Assembly: GCA_027604505.1 (NCBI GenBank)
Contig: JADIIX010000001.1
Location: 558,001 to 622,000 of the forward strand
DNA length: 64,000 nt
Reading direction: 5' to 3'
DNA from: Gonapodya sp. JEL0774
Taxonomy: Eukaryota > Monoblepharomycota > Monoblepharidomycetes > Monoblepharidales > Gonapodyaceae
This document shows, piece by piece, positions 24,001-35,829 of this stretch; the first letter of the stretch is position 1, and each line of letters opens with the position of its first letter. The notes under the pieces are model-generated. The model did not search any database. It worked only from the letters and a program-made list of their open reading frames with translations, and was not told where the DNA came from. The translations under genes were made by a program, and so were the position numbers.

Positions 24001-26585
24001 TGCGGAGAATGTGAATCAAACGGTGCTGGTGAGTGGAGATGGTCCGTGCCTTCCACCATATATCCGTTTGCCTTCACTGGTAAAGGCGGTGGGGGTGGTT
24101 GAAGTGGCGTTTGCGAATGGGGCGGAAGTGCCAGGAGAGGAGGGCTCCCAACACGGTCTCTGTCGGAACTTGTTGACCCCGTTTGTACCGTTTGCTGCTG
24201 AGCCTGCCCTTCCCGCACATCTCGGTACGTCCGCTCGTTCGCTCGATCTCCGGCATTACCATAGCCACCAGGATAACCCCCACGATAAGCATACCCATAA
24301 CCACTGCCATATCCCCCCCCGCCATATCCTCCACCACTTTGCCCATAACCCTGGGCACCACTAGGTCGTATCTCCTCTCGCAGCTGAGATTGAGACTGAG
24401 ACAGAGCCTGCTGTTGCATCTGTCCCCATAACCCTCCCGCGCCAGGTCCGGACATCCGACGCGACCTTGGGGTGGTCCTACCGGAAGAAGTTAATTCACC
24501 ATCTTCCAGATCCGCAAGAGAGCGGGTGGGTGGAGGGGGGGGTGGAGGAACGGGGGCGGCGGGCGGTGGCGGAGGTGCCGGAGTGGCGACACTACTATTC
24601 TCCATGCGCGTCAACTCCCGCATGTCGTCGTTTCCTGAAGTCGTTGGAGACAATGGGGGCGGTACGTAAGCAGGGTAAGCCGGGTCATATGCGAACCCGG
24701 GTCCCAGAGCCAGCTTCGTGGGAAAATGTCCGGAGGAGGGCGTGCCAGCCGTGGTGGGAGTCGTCGTCGCGAGCAAAGGCACTGGAGTGAGGAAGATGAC
24801 AGAAGCGGGGAGAGATGTAGGAGGAGCATCGGCGGTAGTAGATGTTGAAAGGGGAGCAGACGGGACAACCACTGACAATGGAGCGGGCGGGTTTTCAGAG
24901 CCCGCGCCAGAAGGCGTCCTCCGCGTAACATATGACGGAGATACAGGAAGAGGGGTGATGGCAGGGGGGGCGGGAGGGTAAAGAGGTCGTTCTCTATCAC
25001 GGTCTCGTTCTCCGCCTCTATCCCGTTCATGTTCTCGTTCCCTCTCCCAATCGCGGTCCCTATCGCGGTCCCTATCCCTCGCGTCCCACCTGCTATGATC
25101 CTCGAAAACCGATCGTGCATCCCGGTGATCTCGAGAGGGGAACCGGCCGTCTCGCTCTCGGCCATCCCAACCATCCCGACTGTCGCGCATACCTCGAGGA
25201 TCCCACCAGTGGTCACGTGCGTCACGCGGGTCATATCGATCATCTCGAGCATCTCGAACATCACGCGCGTTGCGAGGATCCCGCAGGTCATCCCGTCCAC
25301 CCACAACACCCATACCAACACCGGCAGTCCCTGTCCCAAGCCTCTCCATACCTCGTTCTCTCTCTCTCTCTCTTTCCCTATCTCTTTGCCTATCCTCACT
25401 TCCTGAAGCTCCTGCTCCAACTAAGCCTGCAGCCGATGCGGCCTCCCGCTGTCTGGCCCATTCCATCATGACCCCTTGCTGCGAATCCCGATCTCGGGGC
25501 CGATACGAGTCCCCACTAATTCCACTTGACGCCGAGACAGAATGCGCCAAACTAGGTCGATACGAGTCAAAGAGCGACGGAGCCCGCCTATCTCTATCCC
25601 CGCGAACTTCCCGCTCACGGTCACGATATGAGTCAATGCGGTAGCTATCATCGGCTCCACCACCACTAGACAGAGTGCGGCTGAGGTCGCGGCGGGGTAG
25701 GTATGACTCGCGGTCGCGGTCAGTTCGACGGGGTGATACATCCCTGCGGGGTCTGTCCCGGTCGCGGTCACGGTCAAACGGTCGAGAGGGGTCTCGGATT
25801 TCTACATCACGATCGCGACTGTCACGAGGTTCACGATCGCGAGTGTCGCGAGCGTCACGGCTTGAGAGGCGGTAGGAGAAGTCCGTGTTCGAAGCGGACA
25901 GTGAGGTGAGGGAGGTGGAGGAAGGGAATCTGCGAGAGGCGGAATCGGGAGGAGGCGCAGTAGATGAGCTCCAGCCGGCTGGAGGCGGTGGCGGGTCGGG
26001 AAGAGGCGGCGGTGTTGGTGGGCGAGGGGGTTCGGGAGGAGGGTGGGGAAGGGAAGACCCTGCACTGTCCTGGTCGTCCGTTCCCGAACGTGAGAAAGCA
26101 TTTATCCATTGTCCACGAGACGAATGCGGCGCCGAGTGTGAGGGGTACACCGCAGAGGAAGTCGAGGAGGCAGTTGAGAACGAATGACTATTAGGCGGGA
26201 GATGATGGTGGTTGTGGTTACCACCACCGTAGCCGTAGCCCCCAATCCGTCCAGCACTATCGCCTCTCGTGAGTCCTGAAGGTGCTTGCACTACCGTCGC
26301 TGCCGTCGTAGACGGTGGTACAGTTGACTGAATGTATCCACCCAACGATCCACCACCGCTACCAGGAGCACCTACAACACCATTCACGGCCTCAGCGGCA
26401 CCACTGCCTCCCCTGCCTCCATGGTGTCCGTGTCCGAGTCGTTTCTCCTGCATATCGAGGGAGCGAGAAAGTTTGAGATTTGCTCGCCAGGACGGGAGAT
26501 TTGAAGCAGCTGACGACGGAGGAGCAGGGCTCGGTGGTGGAGGCGGTGATGGAGGTGGAGGTGGAGCAGGATGTGGATGTTCCAT
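21039..26585 (-). CDS. Giant low-complexity protein with Shg1/BOD1-like segment and C-terminal double Tudor
   Basis: Exons: 23143-26585, 22921-23102, 21496-22832, 21039-21431; all phases close, 1784 aa. Residues 1-1000 are Pro-rich (PPPPPSPPPPPSP), then Arg-Asp tracts, then Gly-Tyr repeats (GYGGYGGYGG) of prion/RGG type. Around residues 1040-1100 is LLATAVKRSGAFDILRAKV plus helices up to residue 1210, matching the Shg1 (COMPASS) / BOD1 pattern of a KxxGxFDxLR helix. A 400-residue charged linker follows. The end holds two Tudor-like repeats resembling SGF29 of SAGA: IGGQYAAFV ... TYIVRDTNPESD, and GQTVWSLYQLDDRGFSTEF ... LGIRFADGQECLVPVDSVFP. SGF29 Tudors read H3K4me3 and COMPASS writes it. 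Intron 23103-23142 is only 40 nt. Domain names rest on pattern recognition. Confidence 0.7.
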
Positions 26586-27235
26586 TTCGATAAAGAAACG
26601 GATTCGACTTCTGCGTTTATTCTGTGAAGGTTCGTTTCACACTCGTTCCAAAGGACGAAAATTGGAGTGAAAATGTCGTAGCTCGCATCAAGATTGGGGA
26701 TAAAATGGACACATTCAAGTAATAACGAATTCGACGCGAAATTTTAGGTCGCCAGAGAAGCAAGGCAAATGGTTGGGTGAGCGATCGTCAGAAGGAACTA
26801 GGGCAGAGATGAACTCCAACATATGTGGATACAATTCGAAATTATATATTATTCTTGACAAACCGGAACTGAACAACAATCGAACAATATTTGCTCCATG
26901 ACATCGTCCGGTTACGCCTCCGCTCCCACATTCCAGACGCCAGCGCTGTGCAATAGCTACCAACCAACAGGAACACCTTAATTCATTCCCCCCTGGTCAA
27001 ATTCCATGTTCACTAAATCTGCTATGTGTGGAAACTCTTGGAATGGGATTCCGGTCTCTCCATCGATCAGCCGTGGAAAACATGGATCTCAACACTGGTT
27101 CGAGCGGTCGCCGTTTCAATTAAATACGATGTCGTACCTGAAGGGAGAATGCGAAAAGAGTATGGAGTCCCATCGGAATAAGTCAGATCATCGTAAGAGC
27201 AAATCAGCATGTCCAGCACCACCATCCCACAACAT
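26586..27235. other. Intergenic region upstream of the giant Tudor gene
   Basis: About 650 nt between the 3' end of the RhoGAP gene and the start of the 1784-residue gene, both on the minus strand. I see no supported gene. It is likely a promoter and leader plus the RhoGAP 3' UTR. An AT-rich stretch lies near 26840-26860. Confidence 0.35.
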
Positions 27236-28954
27236 TCAGAACAGTACCCACTCTTCCACCATACTTCCCACAGCCTCCACCGCGGCACCCGCGACGGCTA
27301 AATCCCTCGCCATATCCTTCGTTCTGAACAAATTTGGTTGCCAGACCACGCCCAGATTACGCGATGTCATTTTGTTGACCGACGATCGAAGAGAGACTTG
27401 GTGTAACGTGGAAAAGACACGACGGAGGAGGGTTTGAGTGGCGGCTGGTAAGGACAAAATAAGATGCCTGCGGAGATAGGCAGGTCTAGAGGCAGGAGGG
27501 AGAGCTTGTTGGGTTTCGAAATTTAATTTGGATGGTGGGTCAGTGAGTTGATTTGGCAGAGTCAACAATAGGTGTTCAGAGACGAGATAGAAATCAATAT
27601 CACATTTTCCAGCTTGCTCAGCTGCTTGGTCACTTTTAGGATGCCAGTAAGCATCGAGGGCATGAGTGCTCGAATACCCCGAAGCTGCTTCTTTCCCTCC
27701 AAGCACCTGTATTATTTAAGCTGTTTCGTCCCCGTCCCTGTCTCCCCCTTCCAATATCTTCAACTCACTTGCAGTTTCAATCAAAGCTTCCACGTGATCC
27801 TCCCGAAACACAGCCTCGGGCATGTCCCTGAAAAACGTCTTAAGCAAACTTCCGGCAACCAGCACATCAAATTTGGACCCTTCTTCTTCTCCTTGCGTCG
27901 AAGGCGAAGAGCCACCTCTGTCCTCGCCAACCATTCTGCCACCGCGGTCATAGACCCGTTTCGCCGCATTGACGTATGCAGTCACTGGACTCTTTCGGAA
28001 AACACCCTCTGTATCCATGTTGCGTTCGACGACAAAGAGACAGTCTTCGACCACTTGCGGGATACCCGAGCCCGTGACCGGAACCTGCTCGAAAGGGACG
28101 CCAAAGACACGAGTTGACGGAGAACCAGGGGTAGATGCAGTGGAAGAGGCAGGATTCAAAGTAGATGAAGGTATGGGAACGGCGGGGACAGATGCCGTGG
28201 AGGCGGAGGCAAGACTGCGAGCGTCAAGCTCCCGAATCGCGATGGGAATGTTGAGCGAGGAGATGGGTAGGTGTGTCGCCAGGCTCGCAATATCGTCACA
28301 CCAATAAATCTTCTTCGCAAACTTTTGAGATACGATGGGCGCAAAGACCTGGAGTAACAGTTTGACCCAATACGAGGCGTGCACGATGAGAAGCTTTTTG
28401 AGGTTCTTCTTGTACTTGCGCTCCAAGTTCTGGTACGCGCGAACAAACCACATTGCACCAGGCATTGTGGATGCGCCACCAGCGAAGAGGACGATGGTAT
28501 AGTCGTCCTGAACTAGCGTGTCGGTCTGGTCCAACATCATTGGGATAAGACGGTCGAGGTCGGTGCTCGAGAGCGGTGGCAGATTAACGAGAGGGCATAT
28601 CAAAACGGGGCGAGATTCATTGTCGGTGCCTTATGTGAGGGGCCGAATCAAGTTGTGTTTCCACATGTGATGGTTCGTGTGGTGAGATTTTTGGCGAGGA
28701 TGATCCACGGTGTGGGAGAAGCAAGTCGCCATTTGCAGACCCAAAACAGAGAAATAGTAAAAAGATCGATGTAAGACTCATGAATGGTTTCGCGGCACAG
28801 AGTCGGAAAGCGACATGAAGGATGTGGGGGACATGGTGGGAACTGCTGGCAGAGCCAGTCCGCCACACTCACCGGCAGTATAAAGAAGTTTTTCTCTCGC
28901 TAGTACTTGCAGCTCCTGGTCGCTCTTTGCAGTTCCATTTGAATTGTTCGCCAT
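27236..28954 (-). CDS. Sec14 (CRAL-TRIO) - RhoGAP protein, ARHGAP1/Ecm25-like
   Basis: Stimulates GTP hydrolysis by Rho-family GTPases; the Sec14 module targets membranes. Exon 1 is 28873-28954 (MANNSNGTAKSDQ). Exon 2 is 27769-28629. The splice joins KLLYTAG to TDNESRPVLICPL, the usual start of the Sec14-like domain in this family, which continues as YTIVLFAGG, NLKKLLIVH and KKIYWCDDIASL. The RhoGAP part begins FGVPFEQVP, carries the arginine finger region TEGVFRKSP, then LLKTFFRDMPEAVF. It ends with SVNKMTSRNLGVVWQPNLF. The last junction (27768 to about 27700) is unresolved; an acceptor giving frame KEAASGYSS is in phase. Stop at 27236. About 450 aa. Confidence 0.75.
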
Positions 28955-29064
28955 CCGTTCAAGAGATTGATTGGAGGACCATGATTGTTCTTGCCAGGTG
29001 CCACCACAGCCTCTCCGCCTTCCCGCAGTCACAAAGGCACATCCACCGATGCGTAATATATTAT

Positions 29065-29511
29065 TCAATCTGACATTACTGCCGACGTTAGCGCTCTGGC
29101 TACACCAGCAGCTGCTAGCGGATTTTGCATGCTGTTGATAAACAATGGCTGAAACCCGGCAGTGACATGGTCCGGGAATGCTGACGCGGGTACCTTATCC
29201 CGCTCACCGCCTTCTTTATCCTTCTTTTTCATTAATTTTGGACCACCAGAGGCGGCCTCTGTCCTCTGCAGTTCTTGTGCTATGCGCAGATCCGCAGAGA
29301 AACTCTTCAAGTATGAAACAAAGCACAGATCGTGCAGCACCTGTCCACCGAAAATTAAGACGAAGAATGCAGTCGGGCCTGAATTGATCTTGCCGATGTA
29401 TGGGCGTGTGACACCTTCATTTGAGCATCAATTTGATGCAACCTCACTCACTCCAATCTTCGCGAAGTTGAGAACCATAACCAATATCTTCAAACGACGG
29501 CGCATTATCAT
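29065..29511 (-). CDS. Small membrane protein of unknown family
   Basis: Exons 29448-29511 and 29065-29414, with intron 29415-29447 of only 33 nt (GTGAGG...AAG); without it the frame stops. The product is about 137 aa. It has a basic N-terminus (MIMRRRLKILVMVL) with a hydrophobic stretch, a second hydrophobic segment (TAFFVLIFGGQVL), then a polar region with a Lys-rich run (KLMKKKDKEGG). Size and layout resemble small mitochondrial inner-membrane or ER proteins, but I cannot name it. It ends 111 nt upstream of the Sec14-RhoGAP start on the same strand. Confidence 0.5.
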
Positions 29512-29972
29512 GGTCTTCGAGGTTAGTCGAGGTGGATTGAAACATGAAAATCAATCGTGTACTCTGTAACATGACCGACTATTGATGTAATCTATTGAAT
29601 GACACAGTGACTTCCCTCTGTAATCAAAACTTCATCTCAAATTGAATCACCGCTATGGTAACACCCAATCTAGTGGCTCTTTTGTGCTCTTTCTTAGTGT
29701 GTTACCCCGCCGGTGGCTCTTTGAGTGCAAAATATGTAATCAGCAGTGGTAAGTTCGTTTGCCTGGTTAAATGAACGTGAGAGTTCCACGAATGCTCTTT
29801 GCTAAAAATGATTATCTACATTGGTTCAATCAAGACGAACACAGCAAGACACACAACGACTACAAGAAAGTCCAATAACAAGAAGTGAAAGAAGATTGAA
29901 GCCTTCTTCGATTGACTACTGCGAGAAAGATTGATTTCGTTCTTCTCGCGTCCGCCCGTTTCCCCCGGGACA
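29512..29972. other. Convergent/flanking intergenic region
   Basis: About 460 nt of mostly AT-rich DNA between the small membrane protein gene and the tail of the first secreted-protein gene. A short hydrophobic frame on the minus strand near 29816-29900 is an out-of-frame extension of the secreted gene's tail and not a gene. Confidence 0.35.
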
Positions 29973-32051
29973 TTATATGTTCTGAAATGCTGCCTGAAGT
30001 TCAGCTGCTTCCGCCTCCACCTTTGCTTTAGCTGCTGCAATTTCCGCCTCGACTTTGGCTTTAGCTGCTGCAATTTCCGCCTGCGCCTCGGCTTTAACCT
30101 GGAGCAATGAACAGGAGTGTGAGAAACTGACGCGTCACATAAAATGAGTGATAGACCATATACTCACGGATGCGATTGCTGCCTTCACTTTGTTCGGTTT
30201 GGTAGTTGCAGTAGCAGCTTTTGTCGTCGCAACCACAACACTCGCAGTCGTCGCAGCCTTGACGGTTGGCGCTACAGCATTTGCGGTGATCGCAACCTGC
30301 ACGGTTGCAGGTGCCGTGAACGTTGTAGCCCCTTTTACGGTCGCAGCTCTCTTTGATGTGGCAGCATTTCCCGTGGCTACCTTAACAGTTGTGGCGATCT
30401 TCACCGTTGATGCTGATCTGGCTCCGGCTGCAGATGTCATGGGTCCTGAAGCTGCGACCGGCGGAACGGCAGCGACCCCGTTCTGTATAGCCAAACATAA
30501 TAGCGAGGGTGTATTGTAGGTAACTGATTGTGTCACCCCGTTGGCATCACGGTTGGCAATAATGGGACTTTTCATCGCGGCATTGATGTACTCGGTAGCC
30601 GGTAGCAACCCTGCACAGTTCATCCCCAACCACGAATTCTGGAAGCGCTGGGCCAAAAACGTGTACAGGTCCTTTCCGTTAGCTGGATCGGGTGACGTGA
30701 AACCGACGGTGAAGGGCGCGTCGGTGATGATGCTTGCAGCGTTGATGTCCAGGTATTGTTGACAGTAGGTGGCGGCTTCGAGGGTGGTGCCCGCGCCGGG
30801 ACCCATGTTCACCGCGGCACGATACGCTGTTTGCTTGGCTGGTGTGATGGCGCCATTGACGGTGACCATGGGATCCTAGAAAACATTCAAAGCCACTGTG
30901 AACCTCGGGGAGCTCGGATGAGTCGCAGTTCTACCAGCTCCAACTCACATTTCCAGGAACCAAAGCGATAGCACCAGTCTGAGTTGCCGCTGCTTGCAAT
31001 TCATTCAGTGCCAGCGATCCCACCATCGCACCAGGATCCGCGAGATTGGGAGCCATGTAGGCCGGGCATCCCATGATAGGACGCAGAAATAGGTCAAGGA
31101 GCAGGTTGTCAGAGCCATTGTTGATGTCAACCGCGAGAGTTTTGCTGTTAGCTGCGGTTTTCTGACCAATCGTGGTTCCAGCGTTATCTGTGACCATTGT
31201 CCACAGCGCCGTTAGATTTGAAAACCACTCGTGGCATGTATGGCAAAGTACTCACTGGTGGAATAGGTTGTCACCACGTTATCGGATTGGTCCTGATCCA
31301 CAACCTCAAACGACCGAGTGGTGTAGCAGGGTTTTCCATTTAAGCCCATCCCCAGTGCCGGGATTTGAGGTTTTGCTGCATTTGCTGCGGCAAAGAATTG
31401 TGCCTGCGTGGTGAAAGAAATCGGAAATTGAGAGCAAACTCTACTCGTTCAAGTTCCCTCCGTTTCTTCTCTGCAACTAGACATACCGCATTGCACGCTG
31501 CAAACTGCCCGAATATGTCTCCCTTCACGTTCGGGTTTCCGTTGACACAATTAGCAGCTTTCAGGTCTGCTCCATTGTTTCTATCTTTGAGCGTGGTTGT
31601 GACACCATTTGTACCGAACCAGCAGCCCACGACGGCGTTTGCGGGTAAGACAGGAACCGTGGGCGCGACTGTCTTCTGACCTTGGTTTGCAAGGAGGGGA
31701 GAGTAGACGGAAAGGGCTCCAGTGGCAGGGTCAACGATGGTGCATTCAGCGAAGCTGGGCAAGGTTGAGGAGTTCGGAAGACATTGGGTGTATGTGTGAA
31801 CAACTTGAGAGGACTCGGCGGAGCCGACATGCACATTCCACTCACGTTGGCATGCCTGCTGCATTCTGTGTACAGCCCATTCCAGACACAACCCAAACGG
31901 TCGACAATCCTTTGGCGCTCAATGCATTCGTTGGCAAAGTCACGACGCAGTCTCCTGCAGCTTTTCTCCATTTGCGTGCCGAAATGGGTGCTGCGAGAGT
32001 CAGCGAAGATGAGGCGAGTGTGAGGACAGAAAGAAGGGCCAAGGCAAGCAT
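29973..32051 (-). CDS. Secreted protein of unknown family, tandem copy A
   Basis: Exons: 31846-32051, 31487-31754, 31256-31403, 30949-31187, 30168-30875, 29973-30098; all phases close, 564 aa. The N-terminus is a clear signal peptide (LALALLSVLTLASSSLTLA, then API). The mature core has conserved Cys (GDCVVTLP, GMGCTQNA, FAECTIVD, VVGCWFGTN, AANCVNGNP, FAACNA, GKPCYTTRSF, MGCPAY, TYCQQY, GMNCAG) and the repeated motif SPIIANRDANGVTQS. Downstream the tail is Ala/Thr/Lys-rich with short degenerate repeats. The last exon adds a perfect heptad-like repeat (AEIAAAKAKVE twice). It is paralogous to the neighbour at 33063-34889. I do not recognise the family; a secreted effector or wall protein is inference. 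Confidence 0.8.
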
Positions 32052-33062
32052 GGATAAGAATGGGTTGCAATGGAAGACTCTGGGAAAGAGATATTCGCCA
32101 AAAGAATGAACAGCGTTAATTTATCAAGAGGGGGCATTTTTGATCTTTCCTGGCGTGGTTGATCTATTATGGTGTTTTGGTGTTTGTGTTTTGGATCTGA
32201 GAACAAAGCAATATCGGGCGGAAGCCCCATATGGATTCGGTGACACGCGAGAAGAAAGCGGAACACAACAAAATATTCTTTGCATGACGCTTTGCCATGC
32301 ACATGTGACTCAGGATCAATAGATCCTGAAGTGCTCAATGTACACATTCTTATATAAAGTCAATGCTCCAGCTTATGTTCATCTAAGCTCTCTTGCATTC
32401 GTGATACGATACAAATCTCTATCAAATCCCGTCCTCCCACACCATAGTGAGACGTGGTTTTGGCGTTTGTGTTTTGGATCTGTGGACACAAATCATGGTC
32501 GCACGCCTCAACCACCAGACCAGCCAGATGACGAAACTATCGATAAATTTTAGTGTCCAACGCCGAGTAAAGACCTTCGAATCAGTTGAGAAGTGGGAAC
32601 ACGCTTTCTCTGCACAACGCCACACTGAATCTGATGTCCAGCGCCGCTTTTATTTTCATGGTCGCCAGTTGCCCCTCAAACTACCTATCACAGTCCTTAC
32701 TTAGAAGAGAAAAACCTGTTGAAATTAATAGAGTTATTGACGCCCTTTGGTCATACTAGTTGCTATCCTACATGACACCTGCTCTTCGTCATTTTCATAG
32801 ACGGACTCGACTACACACAGCCTTTCGCCATGTGCAGTGGCAGAATGGGAGATATCACACTTCGGATCCAATGTCACCAGAGAGAAATGATACATTTACC
32901 AGCTACAATAAAGAATGCAAAGTTTGAAGGCTTGCTATTTTTACACTATCCGCGAAACAAAACATTGCTGACCACGACACGAACGCTTCTAGGATACATA
33001 GACGTGACAGAGGGACCAGCCCCGACATTGCATCAAGAAATTAAGTAACCAACCGACGTTGA
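32052..33062. other. Spacer between the two secreted-protein genes
   Basis: About 1 kb, AT-rich toward 32700-33000, with no supported gene. It holds the 32-nt direct repeat described separately and a TTATATAAAG element at about 32349-32358, roughly 300 nt upstream of copy A's start. It must contain the promoter of copy A and the 3' UTR of copy B. Confidence 0.45.
32174..32488. repeat. Pair of 32-nt direct repeats
   Basis: Copy 1 at 32174-32205 and copy 2 at 32457-32488 read gttttgg(t/c)gtttgtgtt followed by ttggatctg, with about three mismatches over 32 nt. They lie 251 nt apart, upstream of secreted-protein copy A. They may be a duplicated regulatory element or a remnant of the gene duplication. 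Confidence 0.6.
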
Positions 33063-34889
33063 TCACGCGGCTTGGGTGGTCTTTGCTTTGGCTGCCTTTT
33101 TCGTTTTGGCTGCCTTTGCCTTCGTCGTGGCAGCAGCAGCTTGTCCTCCCGCCTTCGCCTTTGTTGTTGCCGCTGCTACCGCACTGTGTGAAAAAAGTCG
33201 AGAAAATAAACAACAAGCCTTGAGAAGATGGAATACAAGGAACGAAAAGGTTCGGTGACACGCACACTCCGTTCGGGACACCGTTCGCCTTGGCAAGCGC
33301 GACGAGGGCCGCTGTGTTGAAGGTAAGAGACTGCGTAACACCGTTCCCATCTCGGTTGGCGATGATGGGGGACTGAACTTTCGCGTTGAGGTACTGAACT
33401 TTCACGAGGTTCATGCACGTCATGCCAGCCCAAGACGCCTGGAAACGTTGTCCCAAGAAAGTGTACAAGTCTTTCCCGTTTGCTGCGTCGGGGGTTGTGA
33501 AGCCCATCGTGAATTTGGCGTCGGTGATGATGCTCGCGGCGTTGATGTTGAGATAGTTCTGGCAGTACGCAGTGCTCTCGGCCGTGTTTGCAGCACCGGG
33601 ACCCATGTTGACGGCGGCGCGGTATGCAGTTTGTTTACCGGCGTTGGGCTTGGCGTTCACCGTGACCATGGGGTCCTGTGTGCCGTGCAAAAATATGTTG
33701 TGGTGGAAACAAAAACAATCAGCACGCGGGTGGTACGAGAAAATGGCCGAGAAACACCATAAACGTACCACTGGAGGAACCAAGGCTGCCGGGGCAGCTT
33801 GCGTGGCAGCCGCTTGTAGCTCGTTGAGTGCAAGGGACCCGACTTGAGTGCCAGGAGCGGCCAAGTTGGGTGCCGTGAAAGCTGTGCATCCGAGCACCGG
33901 TCGCAAGAACAGGTCAAGAAGCAGATTGTCGGATCCGTTGTTAATGTCCACGGTCAGCGTTTTGGAGTTTGCGGCGGTTTTTTGGCCTATTGTAGTTCCA
34001 GCTTTGTCTGCGAGCAGATGTGGTGGATGTGATGAGCGTACAGATCCGGTCCACACTGAAGGTGGGACACTCACTTGTCGAATATGTGGTGATAACGTTG
34101 TCCGACTGATCCATGTCCACGGTCTCAAATGATCGGGTAGTGTAGCATGGCTTGCCGTTTTTCCCTGTGCCCAGGGCGGGGATGGCTGGGTTTGCTTGGT
34201 TTGCGGCGGCGAAAAATTGTGCCTGCATAGTCGTGCAGATATGGCACGATCAGAGCGGATATCGGCATACCGGAGATTAGTAGAAGAAACCACAAATTTT
34301 TCGATACTCGATGTACGTACCGCATTGCATGCAGCGAACTGTCCAAAGATATCCCCCTTAATGTTAGGGTTCCCGTTGACGCAATTGGCGGCTTTCAGGT
34401 CTGCGCCGTTGTTTTTGTCTTTGAGTGTCGTTGTCATACCATTGGTACCGAACCAGCAGCCCACGACGGCGTTTGCGGGTAGAGTTGGAACGGTGGGTGC
34501 GACCGTCTTTTGGCCCGCGTTTGCGAGGAGGGGCGAATAGACAGATACGGCGCCGGTAGCAGGATCTACGATGGTGCATTCGGCGAATCTGGGAAAGTGA
34601 AGTGAAGTCAAGAATCGAGGGTAACGAAGTACCCGCGTGCGGCGATGAGAATCAACGCCATTATCGAATCACTTCAACGCGAGACTGACGTTGGCATTCC
34701 GTCTGCATTTTGTGTGCATCCCTGTCCAGAAACGATCCACACTGTGGATAGGCCTTTCGCCGTCAAGGCGTTTGGTGGAAGAGTGACGACACAATCTCCG
34801 GCAGCTCGTCGCTCTTTCGATACGGGGACTGCTGAGACAAGAGCGGGTGCTACGAGTGCAAAAAGTGTGATTAGGGCAGTGGAGCGCAT
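33063..34889 (-). CDS. Secreted protein of unknown family, tandem copy B
   Basis: Exons: 34690-34889, 34321-34588, 34075-34222, 33769-34007, 33266-33675, 33063-33183; all phases close, 461 aa. Signal peptide MRSTALITLFALVAPALVSA. The core is closely similar to copy A throughout (AGDCVVTLP, KGLSTVW, GCTQNA, FAECTIVDPATGA, NGSDNLLLDLFLRP, AAVNMGPGA, SPIIANRD). Exons 2, 3 and 4 have exactly the same lengths as in copy A (268, 148, 239 nt). The C-terminus differs: a short Ala/Lys/Thr tail (KAAKAKTTQAA) replaces copy A's long Ala/Thr tail. Function unknown. Confidence 0.82.
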
Positions 34890-34956
34890 TTTAGTTGGAA
34901 GTGGAAGGAAGAAAGTGTCGTGAAGTGGCCGAGGTTCAATGTGCTTTGACTCCCTG

Positions 34957-34966
34957 CCATATAAAC
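34957..34966 (-). promoter_or_regulatory. TATA-like box of secreted copy B
   Basis: GTTTATATGG on the minus strand, 68 nt upstream of the ATG at 34889, a normal distance for a short leader. Confidence 0.4.
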
Positions 34967-35829
34967 CCCGCCAAGAGAACAATCTCGCCAAGCGGACAGG
35001 GCCTTGATCAGATCTGCAACCCCCGAAAATTTCGGCACTCCAAATAAATTGCTGTATAGTAAGACGAAAACGGGCTGCTTTTCATCCGCACCCGGTGAAC
35101 TTTTGCCAAGACTGCTTGAGTGGATTGCTGTGTCGGTGACGGCTTGCGGCAAGAATGGTATGCTTCGGGTAATGTCACATACCAACACTTTTCACATGGA
35201 CCACTCCACAGGGATCGTGTGTTTGCTTGAAGTCTGGAAAAAAAATGTCGTGGAATGTGTATGAAATATAACGGCAGGCGACAGGGTGTTCGTGCCCCAA
35301 CTGGGTCCGTCATCTGGACGCCCCCTATCATTCGCCGTTCTCACAACTTCAGCGTCCTCTATTTCAGATGTGCGAATCGAATTTTCTTTTCTGCTACTTT
35401 ATCCAACCAACTTGGGCGGGAGATGGATGATGGTGAGTCATCTGCTTTGCGCGACAGGCGGCGGCATCCAGGGATGCTCTTGTGGTGGACCTGATCAATC
35501 TTGCCAAGAAGCACCGGATGCGGATGCCATCAAACATGTTCGTTCCCTGTGAAATTATTTCACAGAAATAACACCAATCATAGATTCCCGGTGGTCATCA
35601 ATTGTTGTCGGGAGAAACGATTTGAATTGATTAACATTCAAATCGACACATATCTATACCCGCTAACGCTCAGCGAAGTGGAGGGGCTATATTTTGAAAT
35701 CATATTCACTTTAATCGTAAACACATACATGCATCCCCTAGATTACACTAAAATCTTCTTCGATTGTCTCAGGCTTCAATATGCACATCACTGTTCTAAT
35801 GAAGTTCCAAAAATTATATATAGTCTCGT
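34967..35829. other. Intergenic region
   Basis: About 860 nt between secreted copy B's promoter and the 3' end of the lipase gene, both on the minus strand. Strongly AT-rich at 35640-35820. I see no gene with support on either strand. Confidence 0.4.

Noticed and set aside
24011-26670. Many long plus-strand frames opposite the giant Tudor gene (Arg/Ser- or Gly-rich)
   Set aside because: They are antisense shadows of the Pro-, Arg-Asp- and Gly-Tyr-coding tracts, whose codon bias keeps several frames open. No domain appears in them.
32989-34611. A 540-codon uninterrupted frame on the minus strand over secreted copy B
   Set aside because: It reads through the introns of copy B by chance. The six-exon model keeps exon lengths and protein similarity to copy A, which the long frame breaks at each intron.
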